DNA of 64,000 nt from Oscheius sp. JU75 (taxonomy: Eukaryota > Nematoda > Chromadorea > Rhabditida > Rhabditidae). A model generated the notes under the pieces. That model worked only from the letters and a program-made list of their open reading frames with translations. It had not been told where the DNA came from and made no database searches. The first letter of the stretch is position 1; every line of letters starts with the position of its first letter. Shown one piece after another: positions 1 through 10,100 of the stretch. Both the position numbers and the translations under genes were made by a program. The stretch spans positions 6,634,001 to 6,698,000 of the forward strand of contig JASJZC010000005.1 of NCBI GenBank assembly GCA_037178855.1. The letters run 5' to 3'.

Positions 1-224
1 TCATTTGGCCCGAATTTCACTCTTGTTGACTTTCATAACAGCAAGTCGTGTTCTCTTCGCCAGATAAGCAACCATTTGGTCAAGAAACGGAACTCGTTCT
101 TATGAAGAATACAGATGAGCAATCTCTTTTTATTGGGTCACGTCTCGTTGGCTGAAGCTTTTCTCAATCTTTTTGACATCTCTTCTCTATAACTTTTTGC
201 TCTCGTTCATGTACGACTTTTAGG

Positions 225-666
225 ATGTTGCGACTCTTCATCTTCCTAGTCGTCATCACTGTTGTCGTCGCTAGCAACTTGTGTCCTGCAGGAGGACCAG
301 ATTGTCTCAAAAAAAGCTTCGAGAAGACTCCATTACGTCAAAAGATCGGCTTTGAGAACTGTCCCGAAAGTACTAGAGAGTTTGCCTCATCACGATAACA
401 AGTTTCTGCCACATCACAGTAAGCGATCTCATCATGGGAACGAAGATGGACATGTTCACAAGAGACAAATGATTAAAGCTCGTCCTCATCACGATTACAA
501 AAACCTGAAGAAAGTTTATGACCCCATGACAGACGGTGGCAGTCTGCCCCATCATGACAAGAAGGTGAGGGCTTCGGCTGATCAGAAGATAGATCGCAGT
601 CTTCCCCATCATGACTGGATTCAGAAGTGGTATCTTCATGCGAACGACAAGCCACATCAGCACTGA
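225..666 (+). CDS. Secreted precursor with repeated LPHHD units (neuropeptide-like or antimicrobial-like)
   Basis: I do not recognise a named family. The ATG at 225 follows a clear splice-acceptor (cttttag at 217-223), so trans-splicing probably sets the start. Residues 1-17 (MLRLFIFLVVITVVVAS) form a signal peptide. The best model is exon 225-280, intron 281-323, exon 324-666, giving 132 aa. After the signal come KR pairs and at least four LPHHD-type units (SLPHHD three times, plus FLPHHS and ARPHHD), spaced by basic residues, like a prohormone cut into several peptides. The weak point is the intron acceptor (cttcgag), which is far from the TTTCAG consensus. Without splicing, the signal-peptide frame stops at 398 after 57 codons. 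The gene may therefore be a frameshifted relic. An AATAAA at 686 sits just after the stop of the repeat frame, which supports that frame as the real 3' end. Confidence 0.5.
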
Positions 667-685
667 ACGAATGCATACGAGGTTG

Positions 686-691
686 AATAAA
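686..691 (+). terminator. Polyadenylation signal AATAAA
   Basis: AATAAA lies 20 nt after the stop codon of the LPHHD-repeat gene, the usual position for a nematode 3' end signal. Confidence 0.5.
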
Positions 692-1075
692 GTCAGTGAT
701 CTTTTTTTTCCCTTGAGAACTCTGACAATCACTTTGTATTTTCGTGTTTGTTCACGCGGAAGATACTGAAACGTAGAGCTTGCCAGCGTTAATTACTTTC
801 TGTCATCCAAGGAATCAAATATCAAGGAACTTCTATGAGTACCAACTGCAGGTTGAACGGTGAGGAATCTCAATGGGTCCCAGAGTTGAAAAAAAAACTT
901 CCAATTCATCAACCACAGAGTCCACTGCAGGTTCCCCATCCCTAAATAGAAATATGTTTGTCTGTTTCCTTCCCAATCTTCACGCTTCATCAAACAATCC
1001 CCCCCCAAACACGAAAAAACAACCCTCGCGACTGCTGAAAAGACCACTCCTTCTCCTCCCATTTCAGTTTCGAAC

Positions 1076-1308
1076 ATGCGTCTTTTCTTTCTGGTAAGCG
1101 TCTCTTTGTGACCTAACCACTCCAGTAGATTGTTCTTGCTTCGGTCCTCTTCTCTACAGCTATAGCCGGGAAGAAGACGACCCCTTCCCCGATGGCAAAG
1201 ATGACCAGCTGTATGGCCAGCTGTCTTGGAGGAACGAAGCTCATGTCCTCAGTCAAGGAGCACTCTTGCAACACGAAATGTAACAAGAGAGTTAAAAGAC
1301 TTGTCTAA
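1076..1308 (+). CDS. Small secreted cysteine peptide, CX3C-X14-CX3C
   Basis: A two-exon gene, 1076-1093 and 1129-1308, with a very short intron (35 nt, gtaag...tag), giving 65 aa. An atttcag acceptor at 1061-1067 stands nine bases before the ATG and probably marks the trans-splice site. Residues 1 to about 20 are a hydrophobic signal peptide ending near TAIAG. The mature part has just four cysteines in the spacing C-x3-C-x14-C-x3-C and ends with a dibasic stretch (NKRVKRLV). This spacing is typical of two-helix hairpin peptides held by two disulphides. The family and target are not recognised. It lies in tandem with another short secreted-peptide gene upstream, so this end of the window may be a cluster of secreted peptides. 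Reading frame and phase are consistent across the junction. Confidence 0.55.
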
Positions 1309-1426
1309 TTCTGCACTATCTGTTTTATCACATAGCAAGGTGTATAATACACACTTTATTCGATAGTCTCACTTCTAGCTCTGGATGGGTGTTCCGTTGT
1401 TGTCTTGGAAGTTCTTGGAAGGCTCT

Positions 1427-2106
1427 TAAGGCTGTTGTTGAGGCTGAAGCTGAGGAGGAGAAGAACTCGTCAAAATTCCTTTTCCCACTTCGTAAATGAT
1501 CAAACCATTGACAACAGCTTTAAAAATGCCAGTAATACCGTCCTCGTCGCTCTAAATCTGTTTTGGATCCCTAAGGAACAGGTATTACATCAGATGACGA
1601 CTTCTAGAGCCTCTCCAGTTTCTTCGGGAAGGCGACCTTCGTATCCTTGGCTTGGTTGAGGACCTAAAAGTATGACCATTTCCGTATGAATACTTAAATC
1701 TACCGATTGCTCGAAGAGCACACCCAAAGTGTTTTTGACAGTGTTCAGAAGAGCTTTGACGCCCTTAGTCACCAGAGTGCTCTTAAACTTTGCCATTCTC
1801 AGTAAGTTTCTGGTACAGATCGGCTCTATCTTTAACGCTGTCTTACAGTCTTCAGCTGTTGAACATAGGAGACAAATCCGTCTACAATTGGCCATCAATG
1901 GTGAGCGAGCCATCGAATGAGAGCTGCTTGAGGAAAATCACAAAGATGTCCTTCGCCTTGGGCTCCACCTTGAGCAGCTGCTGGAGAGTCTGAAGCAAAA
2001 TACTTTTTTTCTGTACAACCCTGTTGCCCTTCTTCTGCTTCATTCTTCCCAAGGTCAACACTTGAAAATTCAATCTTTTGTTGTAGTCTAATGGTGGAAA
2101 ACCCAT
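1427..2106 (-). CDS. Uncharacterised multi-exon gene, structure uncertain
   Basis: Minus-strand reading frames with a coding look are chained here: about 2106-1882 (ending FVIFLKQLSFDGSLTIDGQ), a piece near 1840-1785 (KDRADLYQKLTENGK), a piece near 1760-1700 (LLNTVKNTLGVLFEQS) and one near 1655-1604 (LNQAKDTKVAFPKKLERL, then a stop). Each is amphipathic and charged and is bounded by plausible GT/AG sites, but some implied introns would be shorter than 35 nt. A further frame at 1551-1427 could be another 3' exon. No signal peptide or known domain is visible. I cannot fix the start or exact joins. It may be a small nematode-specific protein or a decaying copy of one. Confidence 0.3.
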
Positions 2107-2125
2107 AGAATTTCAACGGTTCCAC

Positions 2126-2606
2126 GTATCAAGTACATCTACCTAGTCATAATTAGTTCTTAAAAAAGCAAACGCCTTGAACAAGTATGAGCGTAGGTAA
2201 CTTTTATCTTATTTGTATACTTCCGAGCAGCGCAGTTGTGTCCTATTAATACAAAATTTTGAGTGCAGATTATCGATAGACGGATGGATCAGGTTGTGTT
2301 GTATATGGTCCGGATTTTTTCCCCGTTGTCGGACCTCTTTCATCTATGAAAACTTATAGAAGCTGACGTTGTCCCTTTCTGCCAGTTGTTCACAAATAAT
2401 CTTTTCAGCTTCAGTAAAGTTTTTAGTATCCTTGACGCTTCTACTCGTTCTGACCTGGATCTTATTCTCTTACGCAAATCCTCTTGAATAAAGCATATCA
2501 CAATTTCAGTGCTGAATACAAATGAGCAAACTTTTTTTTTCATCACGTCGGCTTTTTTCATTCTGGCTACAAATAACTATTCTCAGCGAAACGGGCTACG
2601 CGAAGG
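2126..2606. other. Intergenic, nothing recognised
   Basis: AT-rich stretch with no convincing exon, RNA gene or repeat on either strand. Confidence 0.4.
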
Positions 2607-3116
2607 ATGAGAAGCCTTCTCTTACTGTTGGCTGTCTTCATCGCCGCTTCTTCACCTTCGAAGAAACATGTACGGTCTTTAGGCTCTTACAGTGGCAAGG
2701 TTACTAGTTCAAGGCACCTGTTTTCCGTAACGATTTTTGTCCGGACATTAAGTTCCTTAGACGACAGTAAAGTAGTTATCCTCTTGAAAAGGCACCCAAA
2801 TCTTCCGATTGTCACTACCTTACCTCATCCGCCACGTCGTCAATTGCCTTTAGCCCTAAAGGCTATCGCCGACTGGAATCAAGATCCGAGTCGTTTCACT
2901 TTTACCGCGTCATCATTCTCAGTCCCCCTTGCCCTCTTTCATTTTTTGATGTCACTTCGAATGGACCTTCTTCTGTCGAGGGTTGCTCACGGGCGGTATA
3001 GACTAGTTCTACTCCTACTACCAGCCGTGTTCTGCCTATTGTTTCTAGCCTTCACAGCGAAGAGGTCAGTCACTAACTACTATCAGAATAATGGATTACA
3101 GTGTTCCATCAGATGA
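2607..3116 (+). CDS. Candidate secreted-protein start (signal peptide), doubtful gene
   Basis: The ATG at 2607 opens with a strong signal-peptide sequence (MRSLLLLLAVFIAASS) and a basic SPSKKH stretch. The same frame stays open to 3116, but the later residues look non-coding. The end also overlaps the first exon of the next gene (3091). The real product, if any, may be a short peptide spliced after the signal sequence (GT at about 2670). It is listed because it lies in the same direction, next to two other short secreted-peptide genes. No family is recognised. Confidence 0.25.
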   Translation: MRSLLLLLAVFIAASSPSKKHVRSLGSYSGKVTSSRHLFSVTIFVRTLSSLDDSKVVILLKRHPNLPIVTTLPHPPRRQLPLALKAIADWNQDPSRFTFTASSFSVPLALFHFLMSLRMDLLLSRVAHGRYRLVLLLLPAVFCLLFLAFTAKRSVTNYYQNNGLQCSIR

Positions 3117-4656
3117 TAAACAGTTGGCTGTAGCCAAAACCAGCTCAACTTCCAATGCAGCATGTAAGTTTCATGGAATATTGTCAGAAGTTGGTCAGTA
3201 GCTTCAGATTCTCCTGTAGAAACAGAAACGAACGGATTGAGCGAAGAAGAAAAACCAATAAAGGTTCCAAATGGAGATGTGAAGAACGAGGAGAACACAG
3301 ACAATGAAGGTATTTACAATTGTTTTGATTCAACCTCAGTTTTTTAGATGCCGAGAAGGAGAAGAAGGCTAAATTGGCAGAACAAGGGCTTCTGACTGCT
3401 GATGGAATCTCTCCCGGTGAGAGCGCAGTGTATGATAGATCAAAGATTTTAGAAGACGGTATGTTAAGTCACAAAGAAGAAAAGGGAGTAGAGAGCAAAG
3501 AGAAGGAAACTGAAGAAAGAGTAAAGTTAGAAGACACGAAGGCAGAAGAAGGCATCCAAGAAAAAGGTAAGGTAAGATCCTATATAGCAAACTTTAAATC
3601 ATCTTCTAGGTCAGCCAGAAATAGAAACCGAAAAAGAGGCGACTCTTGATGTGAAAGAGGCCAACGGAGAAGAAGGAAAGGCTGAAGAGAGGAAAGCAGA
3701 TAAGCCAGTCGAGGGAGTAAATCTCTCCCCGAAAGATACAGAGGTCGGAACGAATGGAGAAACTCCTAAAGAGACTCAAGGTAACTACTTGCAATTGTTT
3801 CGAACAAAAGTCTACAGAGAATAACAACGAAGAGACACCGTTGAATCCCGAACAAGTGGCCTCGACTCTCCAAAAGGAAAAACAAGACGAGAAGAAGGAA
3901 GAAGAGAAGGATGGAACAACGATCAAAAACGATAAAAATGAAGAGGATGTAAAGAAAGAGATCGGTCAGACCGATGGTAGTACAATCTTTTCTCTCTTAC
4001 TCGATGAAGTTTTCAGACAAGACGTTGAAAGAACAAGACAAGCCTTCTGAAGTAGAAGAGTCGGACAAGAAGAAAGGTGAAGGGAAGAGGACAGTTGGAG
4101 TGTCTAAGTCAAAAGGTTCTGTTCTATTCGGTATCACATGAAATCAAACTGCTTTAGTTGTAAGACCGAAGCTCGACACAGAGGATGTTGGTAGCAAACA
4201 GAAAAATGAAACGGAAACCGGTACTAAGGACCAGAAGGAGGGGGACAAAACTGGTTCGAAGAACGTGAAAAGATTCGAATGTCTTTTTTTATAGATAATA
4301 TTGAAGCGGAGAAGAAGCCGGCAAAAGTTGAGAAGATAGACGAATCATCGAGAAAAGACGATGTTAAGGAGAAAGAAGGTAATGAGGAGGATACGGTCAC
4401 TGAAGGTTTGGACTAGTTTCCTTCAGTCACATGCATATTTCCAGTTGTATCGTCTTTGAAAACAGCTGATGAGGCTGCTCCCACACCAAGAATAACTTTG
4501 GAGAAAGTCCTGATGAACGCCAGAAGAAAGTTGGATGAGAAGGCGGAGGAGAAGAAAGATGAAGAAGTGAAAGATACTGAAGAGAATTCCGAAGTGACAG
4601 AGACAAATCCTGAAAAGAAAACAGAAGGTGAAGAGAGGGAGAAAACAGATGAATAA
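3091..4656 (+). CDS. Lysine/glutamate-rich disordered protein, nine exons, all introns phase 1
   Basis: Exons: 3091-3163, 3208-3309, 3348-3566, 3610-3780, 3818-3976, 4017-4115, 4158-4253, 4295-4405, 4445-4656, giving 413 aa. All eight introns are 38-44 nt and all fall in phase 1, so each internal exon is a self-contained cassette. The protein is almost wholly charged (runs such as EKEKKAK, KEEKGVESKEKETEE, DEKKEEEKD) with few hydrophobic residues. There is no signal peptide, membrane segment or known domain. Such composition is typical of disordered linker, cytoskeleton-associated or chromatin-associated proteins, but the role cannot be assigned. Exon 8 could also end at an earlier in-frame donor (4378), dropping eleven codons. 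An acceptor (ccttcacag, near 3058) precedes the ATG and may be the trans-splice site. Confidence 0.75.
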
Positions 4657-4674
4657 GCTTTATTTATATCGCAG

Positions 4675-4680
4675 AATAAA
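4675..4680 (+). terminator. Polyadenylation signal AATAAA
   Basis: AATAAA 18 nt after the stop of the lysine/glutamate-rich gene. Confidence 0.55.
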
Positions 4681-5082
4681 CCAGTAACTCTTGGGAAAAC
4701 TCGTGATTATAAAGAAATGAGATTATGTGACTGAGGAAGCTCTTCGTCGTCTGTCAACTGCCTCGAGAAGATTCTCTCTCCGAAGTGAGGCTGACAATCT
4801 GGGTTGCAAGTAGGAGGGTCTGAAAGAGTTTGAATTGAGTTGGACACAGAAAGCTATTAATCGAGCAAGGCCAAGCAACAGATGGGTCTTGGAGCGTATA
4901 ACAAGCATACAGCCACATGCACAAGCGTTATCGAACATGCCAAGAGATAGTTTTCCGAGGGAGAGCGGGGGTTAGTTTCCGATTCCAAACTGAGGCTGAT
5001 TACCTAGATACTTCTCGTCTTGTGTAACGACTTTTTGACTCTTAAGAGGTTTCAGATTCGAAAGAATAGGGCAAAGAAAGAA

Positions 5083-7170
5083 TTACCCGTGGACTCGTAA
5101 GCTATTAGAAGTCGAGGTGCTAATCAAGCTATCGGCATGTAGCCCTGACATCTCGTGCAGTTCAGTTCGTACGTTCGTGATGCTCCCACGGCTCGAGATC
5201 AATTGCTTCTGTAGAAAGTTCCCTCGAAGATCTCGAAACTGGCGCGTGAAGAAAAAATAGAGCTGAATTTTGAGTTTTTGCAATTACTCTCCCTCAAATT
5301 CTTGCTCAATTCATTCTGCAACTCACCATAGGGTTGCACATGGAGTTGATGTTGAAGAGAATGTTAATAAAGTCTTTGATTGTGATGATGAACTCGCTGG
5401 TCTCGAAACGACCGATTCCCATAAGTCTGTACACCAAACCTCCTAAATGCTCGATCAGAAAAACAGGTCTGACTCTTACCTGTGTGACAAACGAAAAACA
5501 AAGTGACTATGGAGATCAACAGAACAATGGATCTTCTTTCCTCAGCCAGGCGTCCCTTGTGGTCGCTTGTTATTCTCCTCAGGGAAATTTTGAAGAAGAT
5601 TCGACCATGCAGAATGGTCAGAACCAGCAGAGGAATAATGTAGACACAGACTGGGTAGAGGAGGTAGTCGATCTGGAAGTAGATTTCTATATTGGCAGGA
5701 GCCAAAACTCACCACTTGGTGGTACTGGGCGTCATAGAACAGTGCAGATGGGTTGTACATAAGGAATGAAGAGTTGTCCGGGGTGTTCATCCACATCCAG
5801 TCGTACTCGAACCACTTGGAGGCGTTGAAAGCTAGGGCGACCAATGTGATAACAACGAGAGGGGCGTAGGGTCGTGGAGGTCGTGCCAGGGTTCGAAGAG
5901 GGTTTGTGATGGCCTGGAAAATACTTTCAGTTTTTTTTCTCTCTTTCGCTGTCTTCGTCCAACGCGCAATGCCCTCTAATTCCTCCCAGCAATTTGTAAG
6001 ATGACGCAAAGTGTCTCTGATCTAGACACATGTACTCCCATTCATTATTCATATCTTACTATGCAGGAGTTTTGCTTTTTTGACAACGATCTTGCTGAGA
6101 ATCAGAGAAGGTTGCTGTAACATCTGAGTACTATCAAATTCTTCCGGTTCATTTCTCTACTGAAAGGATCAAGAGTCAATACCCACTTGATGCCGTTGTA
6201 TGGAGATGTAGGTGATGGTCCAAATGCTGGCACAATTCGAAGCGAGAAGCAAAGGAGCTAGGGCGCCGGTGGATATGTAAGCAATTTGACCTGAATTTAC
6301 TGGTCAATGATAGAAACTATGATACATGAAAGCCCAAGAATACATAAACTACTTTCTGCTTGGATGGACACAATGAAGAATCACTCACCCAGCATTCCAA
6401 AAGGATCCGCGTACGTGAAGTCATGAAGCGATGGGACGAAGAGGACGAAAAAGGATAGGAAGAGCTGGAGTATATCGCAGACAGACAAGACCATCAGAGC
6501 CGGTACCAGAGGATGAGTCCTCGTCTTGTGAAAGACGGACAAGCAAAGAATATTCAACGTCAAGCCTGAAACTCTCACGTTCTTTCCAATGGTCCACATT
6601 TTGATTTTTCTGAGAATTCTGCCCCTTCCGGCGCCTAGACACAAAAGGAACCTATTGAATTCTGAAATAAAGCATCGAAAAATGTGGGACCGAGGAGCAT
6701 TTTTAGATTCTAATAGCAGTTCAATGATCACATCTTTCGTCTTCCTAGCAGACGGAATAGGGGCCCCCTTAATTGCGAGTATAATCGAGTAATGGGTCTC
6801 ACGTTCTTATTCGCTACTTAGAAACAAAACGAGAGCGTTATTTATCTGCTGAATTTAGATATACAGGATCCGGAAATTTGGGAGTCCGTACAGAACGTCA
6901 TCTTGCTGGGGAATAGTGACTAAAGCGTCTAGCAGGCAATGAAGCTAATGTGCCACGTTCAAAGACAAACTTTGGGTGCACAAACCAAAGGTTGATATGT
7001 TTTGTCTAATAAAGTGCTGGGAACACAGGATTCAGAATCGGTAAAGAACCCATTTTTTATGAAGAGATTTTAGTTGAATCGAACTCACCTATGGTGCAGA
7101 TGACCGGCAGAATGGCCAGGTTGAGGATACATCCGCAGGTGCGCCAAGTGTCGTCTAGAGCAAAGCACAT
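5083..7170 (-). CDS. Class A GPCR, FMRFamide/neuropeptide-receptor-like
   Basis: Exons on the minus strand: 7170-7089, 6565-6389, 6290-6187, 5913-5713, 5672-5480, 5442-5327, 5262-5083, giving 350 aa in one continuous phase. Seven hydrophobic segments are visible: helix 1 (NLAILPVICTIGLTLNILCL), helix 2 (LMVLSVCDILQLF), helix 3 (CASIWTITYISIQR, the DRY-like position reading IQR), helix 4, helix 5 (YPVCVYIIPLLVLTILHGRI), helix 6 (SIVLLISIVTLFFVCHT) and helix 7 (NSMCNPMLYFFFTRQFRDL, the NPxxY-like region with helix 8). This pattern is that of nematode FMRFamide-type receptors at the plasma membrane of neurons or muscle; the ligand cannot be told. The ATG at 7170 directly follows an acceptor (ttttgcag), so an upstream coding exon is also possible, for example near 7330-7420. 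Confidence 0.8.
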
Positions 7171-10100
7171 CTGCAAAACTCTAATAAACTATGATGCCAC
7201 ATAAAAAAAAGAGTAGAGACGCCCTCAATTTTCGTGAGACTGAATATGAATGGGCGGAGCAATTTGCATATGATCGAGGACGCTTTCAAAGACTTCACAC
7301 TTTGAAAAGAGATGTTTAGTGGGTCAGAGAAGATCTAAGAATGACCTTGGATTCCCCATTCATTTCTGCTTCCCGATTCCAAATCCACGCGAACACGCCT
7401 CCCGCGAAGGCGTGAAGGAACATCTCCACGAATGGTTAAGTGGAAACTTGACGCCGTGATTGAAGAGGTCGAGCGCCGGCCATAAACAGAGTGCAAAAAA
7501 TCGTCTCAATGAGCTGTCGAGACTCTCTCGGGAGAATACAAATCACTTTGCAAATGCCTGGATGACAACGGCCAGCCTTGAAAATTGCGTAAGAGCTTGA
7601 TGTTGCTAAATTTGCCTCAATCAACGTGTAAATGACACTCAAATAAGGAAGTAGTAGATAACTGCAACTAGCATACAATCAGAGGAGGTAATCTTGAAAA
7701 ATGGACCAGAGCGTTCGTAGTGATTGTCAATTTATTCCAAGAGATTCACTATCGACTGAGACTACCGTCAGAACTAGGTGTCTGTGGTCGACTCTATTGG
7801 TTTGTAAGTAAGTAAAAGTTTCGTTGCTCAATTAAAAACACCTTTCGCTTCTAGAGTGGTAGCCAGCGAAAGGGCTAACTTTGACACAGGTTTACAGGAC
7901 TAGAGATAAGCTGGCAGACCCGAGGTGACTAGGTATTAGATTTATAGTTTTCCTCGGTTTGTAGAGCAGAGTTTAACAACTTGTTTACCCTACGTATGAT
8001 CTCTTTCCAAAGTTTAACAGCTAATAGAAAACCCTTCTTACGCTGCAGATGAAGCTCGTTATCTATATGCGCCTAATTTGGATATTTCTCGGAATCAAAA
8101 TAAGCCCGATTACTTTTACACAGACTGCTGACCTGACTTTTGACCACATACATTTCAAAAACACCCACGTGGCTGGAACGTTGCAGCAACTGCTTCTTCC
8201 TTGCTCAATTTTTTGACCTCCCGTTCTCATCACTTCAGTTGACTCACAAACATCACTCCTTGTTCTAAGCAACAGTCTACCTGTTTCTATGACTAAACCG
8301 GAGAACCATCTACAGAATCTTCTCGAACATTTCGAGAAGATGAAGGAAAGACGGTACTAAGGTTCGTTAAGGAAGTTTATAAACGAACAAGTATCTTTAG
8401 GTATGGTACCCAGCTAAGAACAATACGGATGCGAAAAACTGAATAGCATGAGAAAATCTGAGAATAGGAACTCCTGGATGTCTCCCAGAACAAAAACCTG
8501 AACGTTCGTCATAGCTGTGCTCTTTTATCCCGGGCTGTGAAACCCGCCATAATGTATTTGTCTGAGAACTTCCGAGGCTGCGCAACAGGACACTAATCAT
8601 CGTGGAACCTAGACAGAGAACCAACTTTTAAACAAGGTTATGTCCCCTTAAAATCTGATATAGGAAAGATTTCTAGGAGGAAGAAAGAGAACCAAAACAG
8701 GTAATATTACCACGCTCATTCAAAATTTACTCACGATGTTTACTCTTCTTCTACTCAATTATGAGCCTGTTTTGTTGGTTGCTTGTCGAGATTATTGCGA
8801 TTGAAATGTCCGAAATAAGCAAAAGATAGAAGAGGAAGAATCTACGGGAAGGGAGAGTGTGGTTGGACTGCGTAGTAAATGTCAGATGCATCCGGTTAGT
8901 GGGTCTGGGAAACCATCTAGGCCAATTTAGATGGCCTAACAACGTCATAAACTGCCATCGTCATTACAATGACTCTTTTGAAGAAAGCCTTGTAGGTCTT
9001 GAAACATTGTTCCAAAACAGATTTCGAAGAACTGCCCAAGTAAACATATATACCTTCGAGGGAATGGAGCAGCTTCAAAATCCTCGATCAATGAGCGCTT
9101 GAATCCTTTTCAAAAGGGGATTCGCTGACATGGAAAGGCTTACAGCTAATTGGGTTAACTCTGAATCAATAAACATTTTTCGAAGAACTGAATGGATAGA
9201 GAGCTGACGCGCATACAGTGAACATTACGTGTTTTCATGTTTTCTTTCTCTTTTTAAAGAGGACGAATCAGATTTTATTGCATGAAGCAGAAATAATGAG
9301 TAGCCATCAGAGAACCCTTTACAGTATCTTTTGCAAAGAAAAAGGATATAGTTGGAGCTGTTCGTTTACATTCTCCCCCACGTGAAAATAATAACTTCCT
9401 ATCCAATTGGTCGAGGAAGAAAACAAAAGACAACTTTCCCAGCTGTGGATTACTAACCAAAAGTAATAGTTCCCGATCATCAAGACTTCATTTGATTCAA
9501 AAACTCGGCCACTGTTGGGATTCAAAATAAGTAGCTATTATGTCCTGAGACGTTACGGGTGAGAAATTACGCCTATATACGACTCCTTAGACAGATGTCT
9601 TGCAAATGCCACAAAAATATTAGGAGACAGTAATTTTGATGTCTAATGAGATTGTTTTTCCTTCACATACAGCTGCAACCTATTTTGAGAGACAGGACTA
9701 TTACCGTATAACCAACCAAATGGGGAAGTGAGTGACTAGGCTTGAAAGTCTAGGTAAAAAGGATGAAGAAGATGTTTCCCATGTACTGTGACTGCTTTTG
9801 AAATACTAATTTGTCACTCAAAGAGAGACGATATAGAGAAATGGTTACGGTTCATTAGCCAGACTCCAATGGAGCAGTAGTCGTGAAAGGGAAGCCAAGA
9901 TAGTTTGTACCTCACAAAGTTCGTTAGACTTTTCTAGATTGGGTTTCTCAAAATTAGTGAATGATCGGCACAAGAGTCATAAGATACGAGAAGGGAACCT
10001 CATAAAGGCTTCCTAATTGGAAGCATAATATTTGGATAATAGCGTGATAGAGGTGTTATGAAAAACACCACTGAAAAATTTAATTGAAGAGCGTTCCAAG

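Noticed and set aside
373-732. Minus-strand open frames of 119 and 67 codons over the LPHHD repeats
   Set aside because: They are antisense images of the repetitive CATCATGA-type sequence; no signal peptide, start context or domain.
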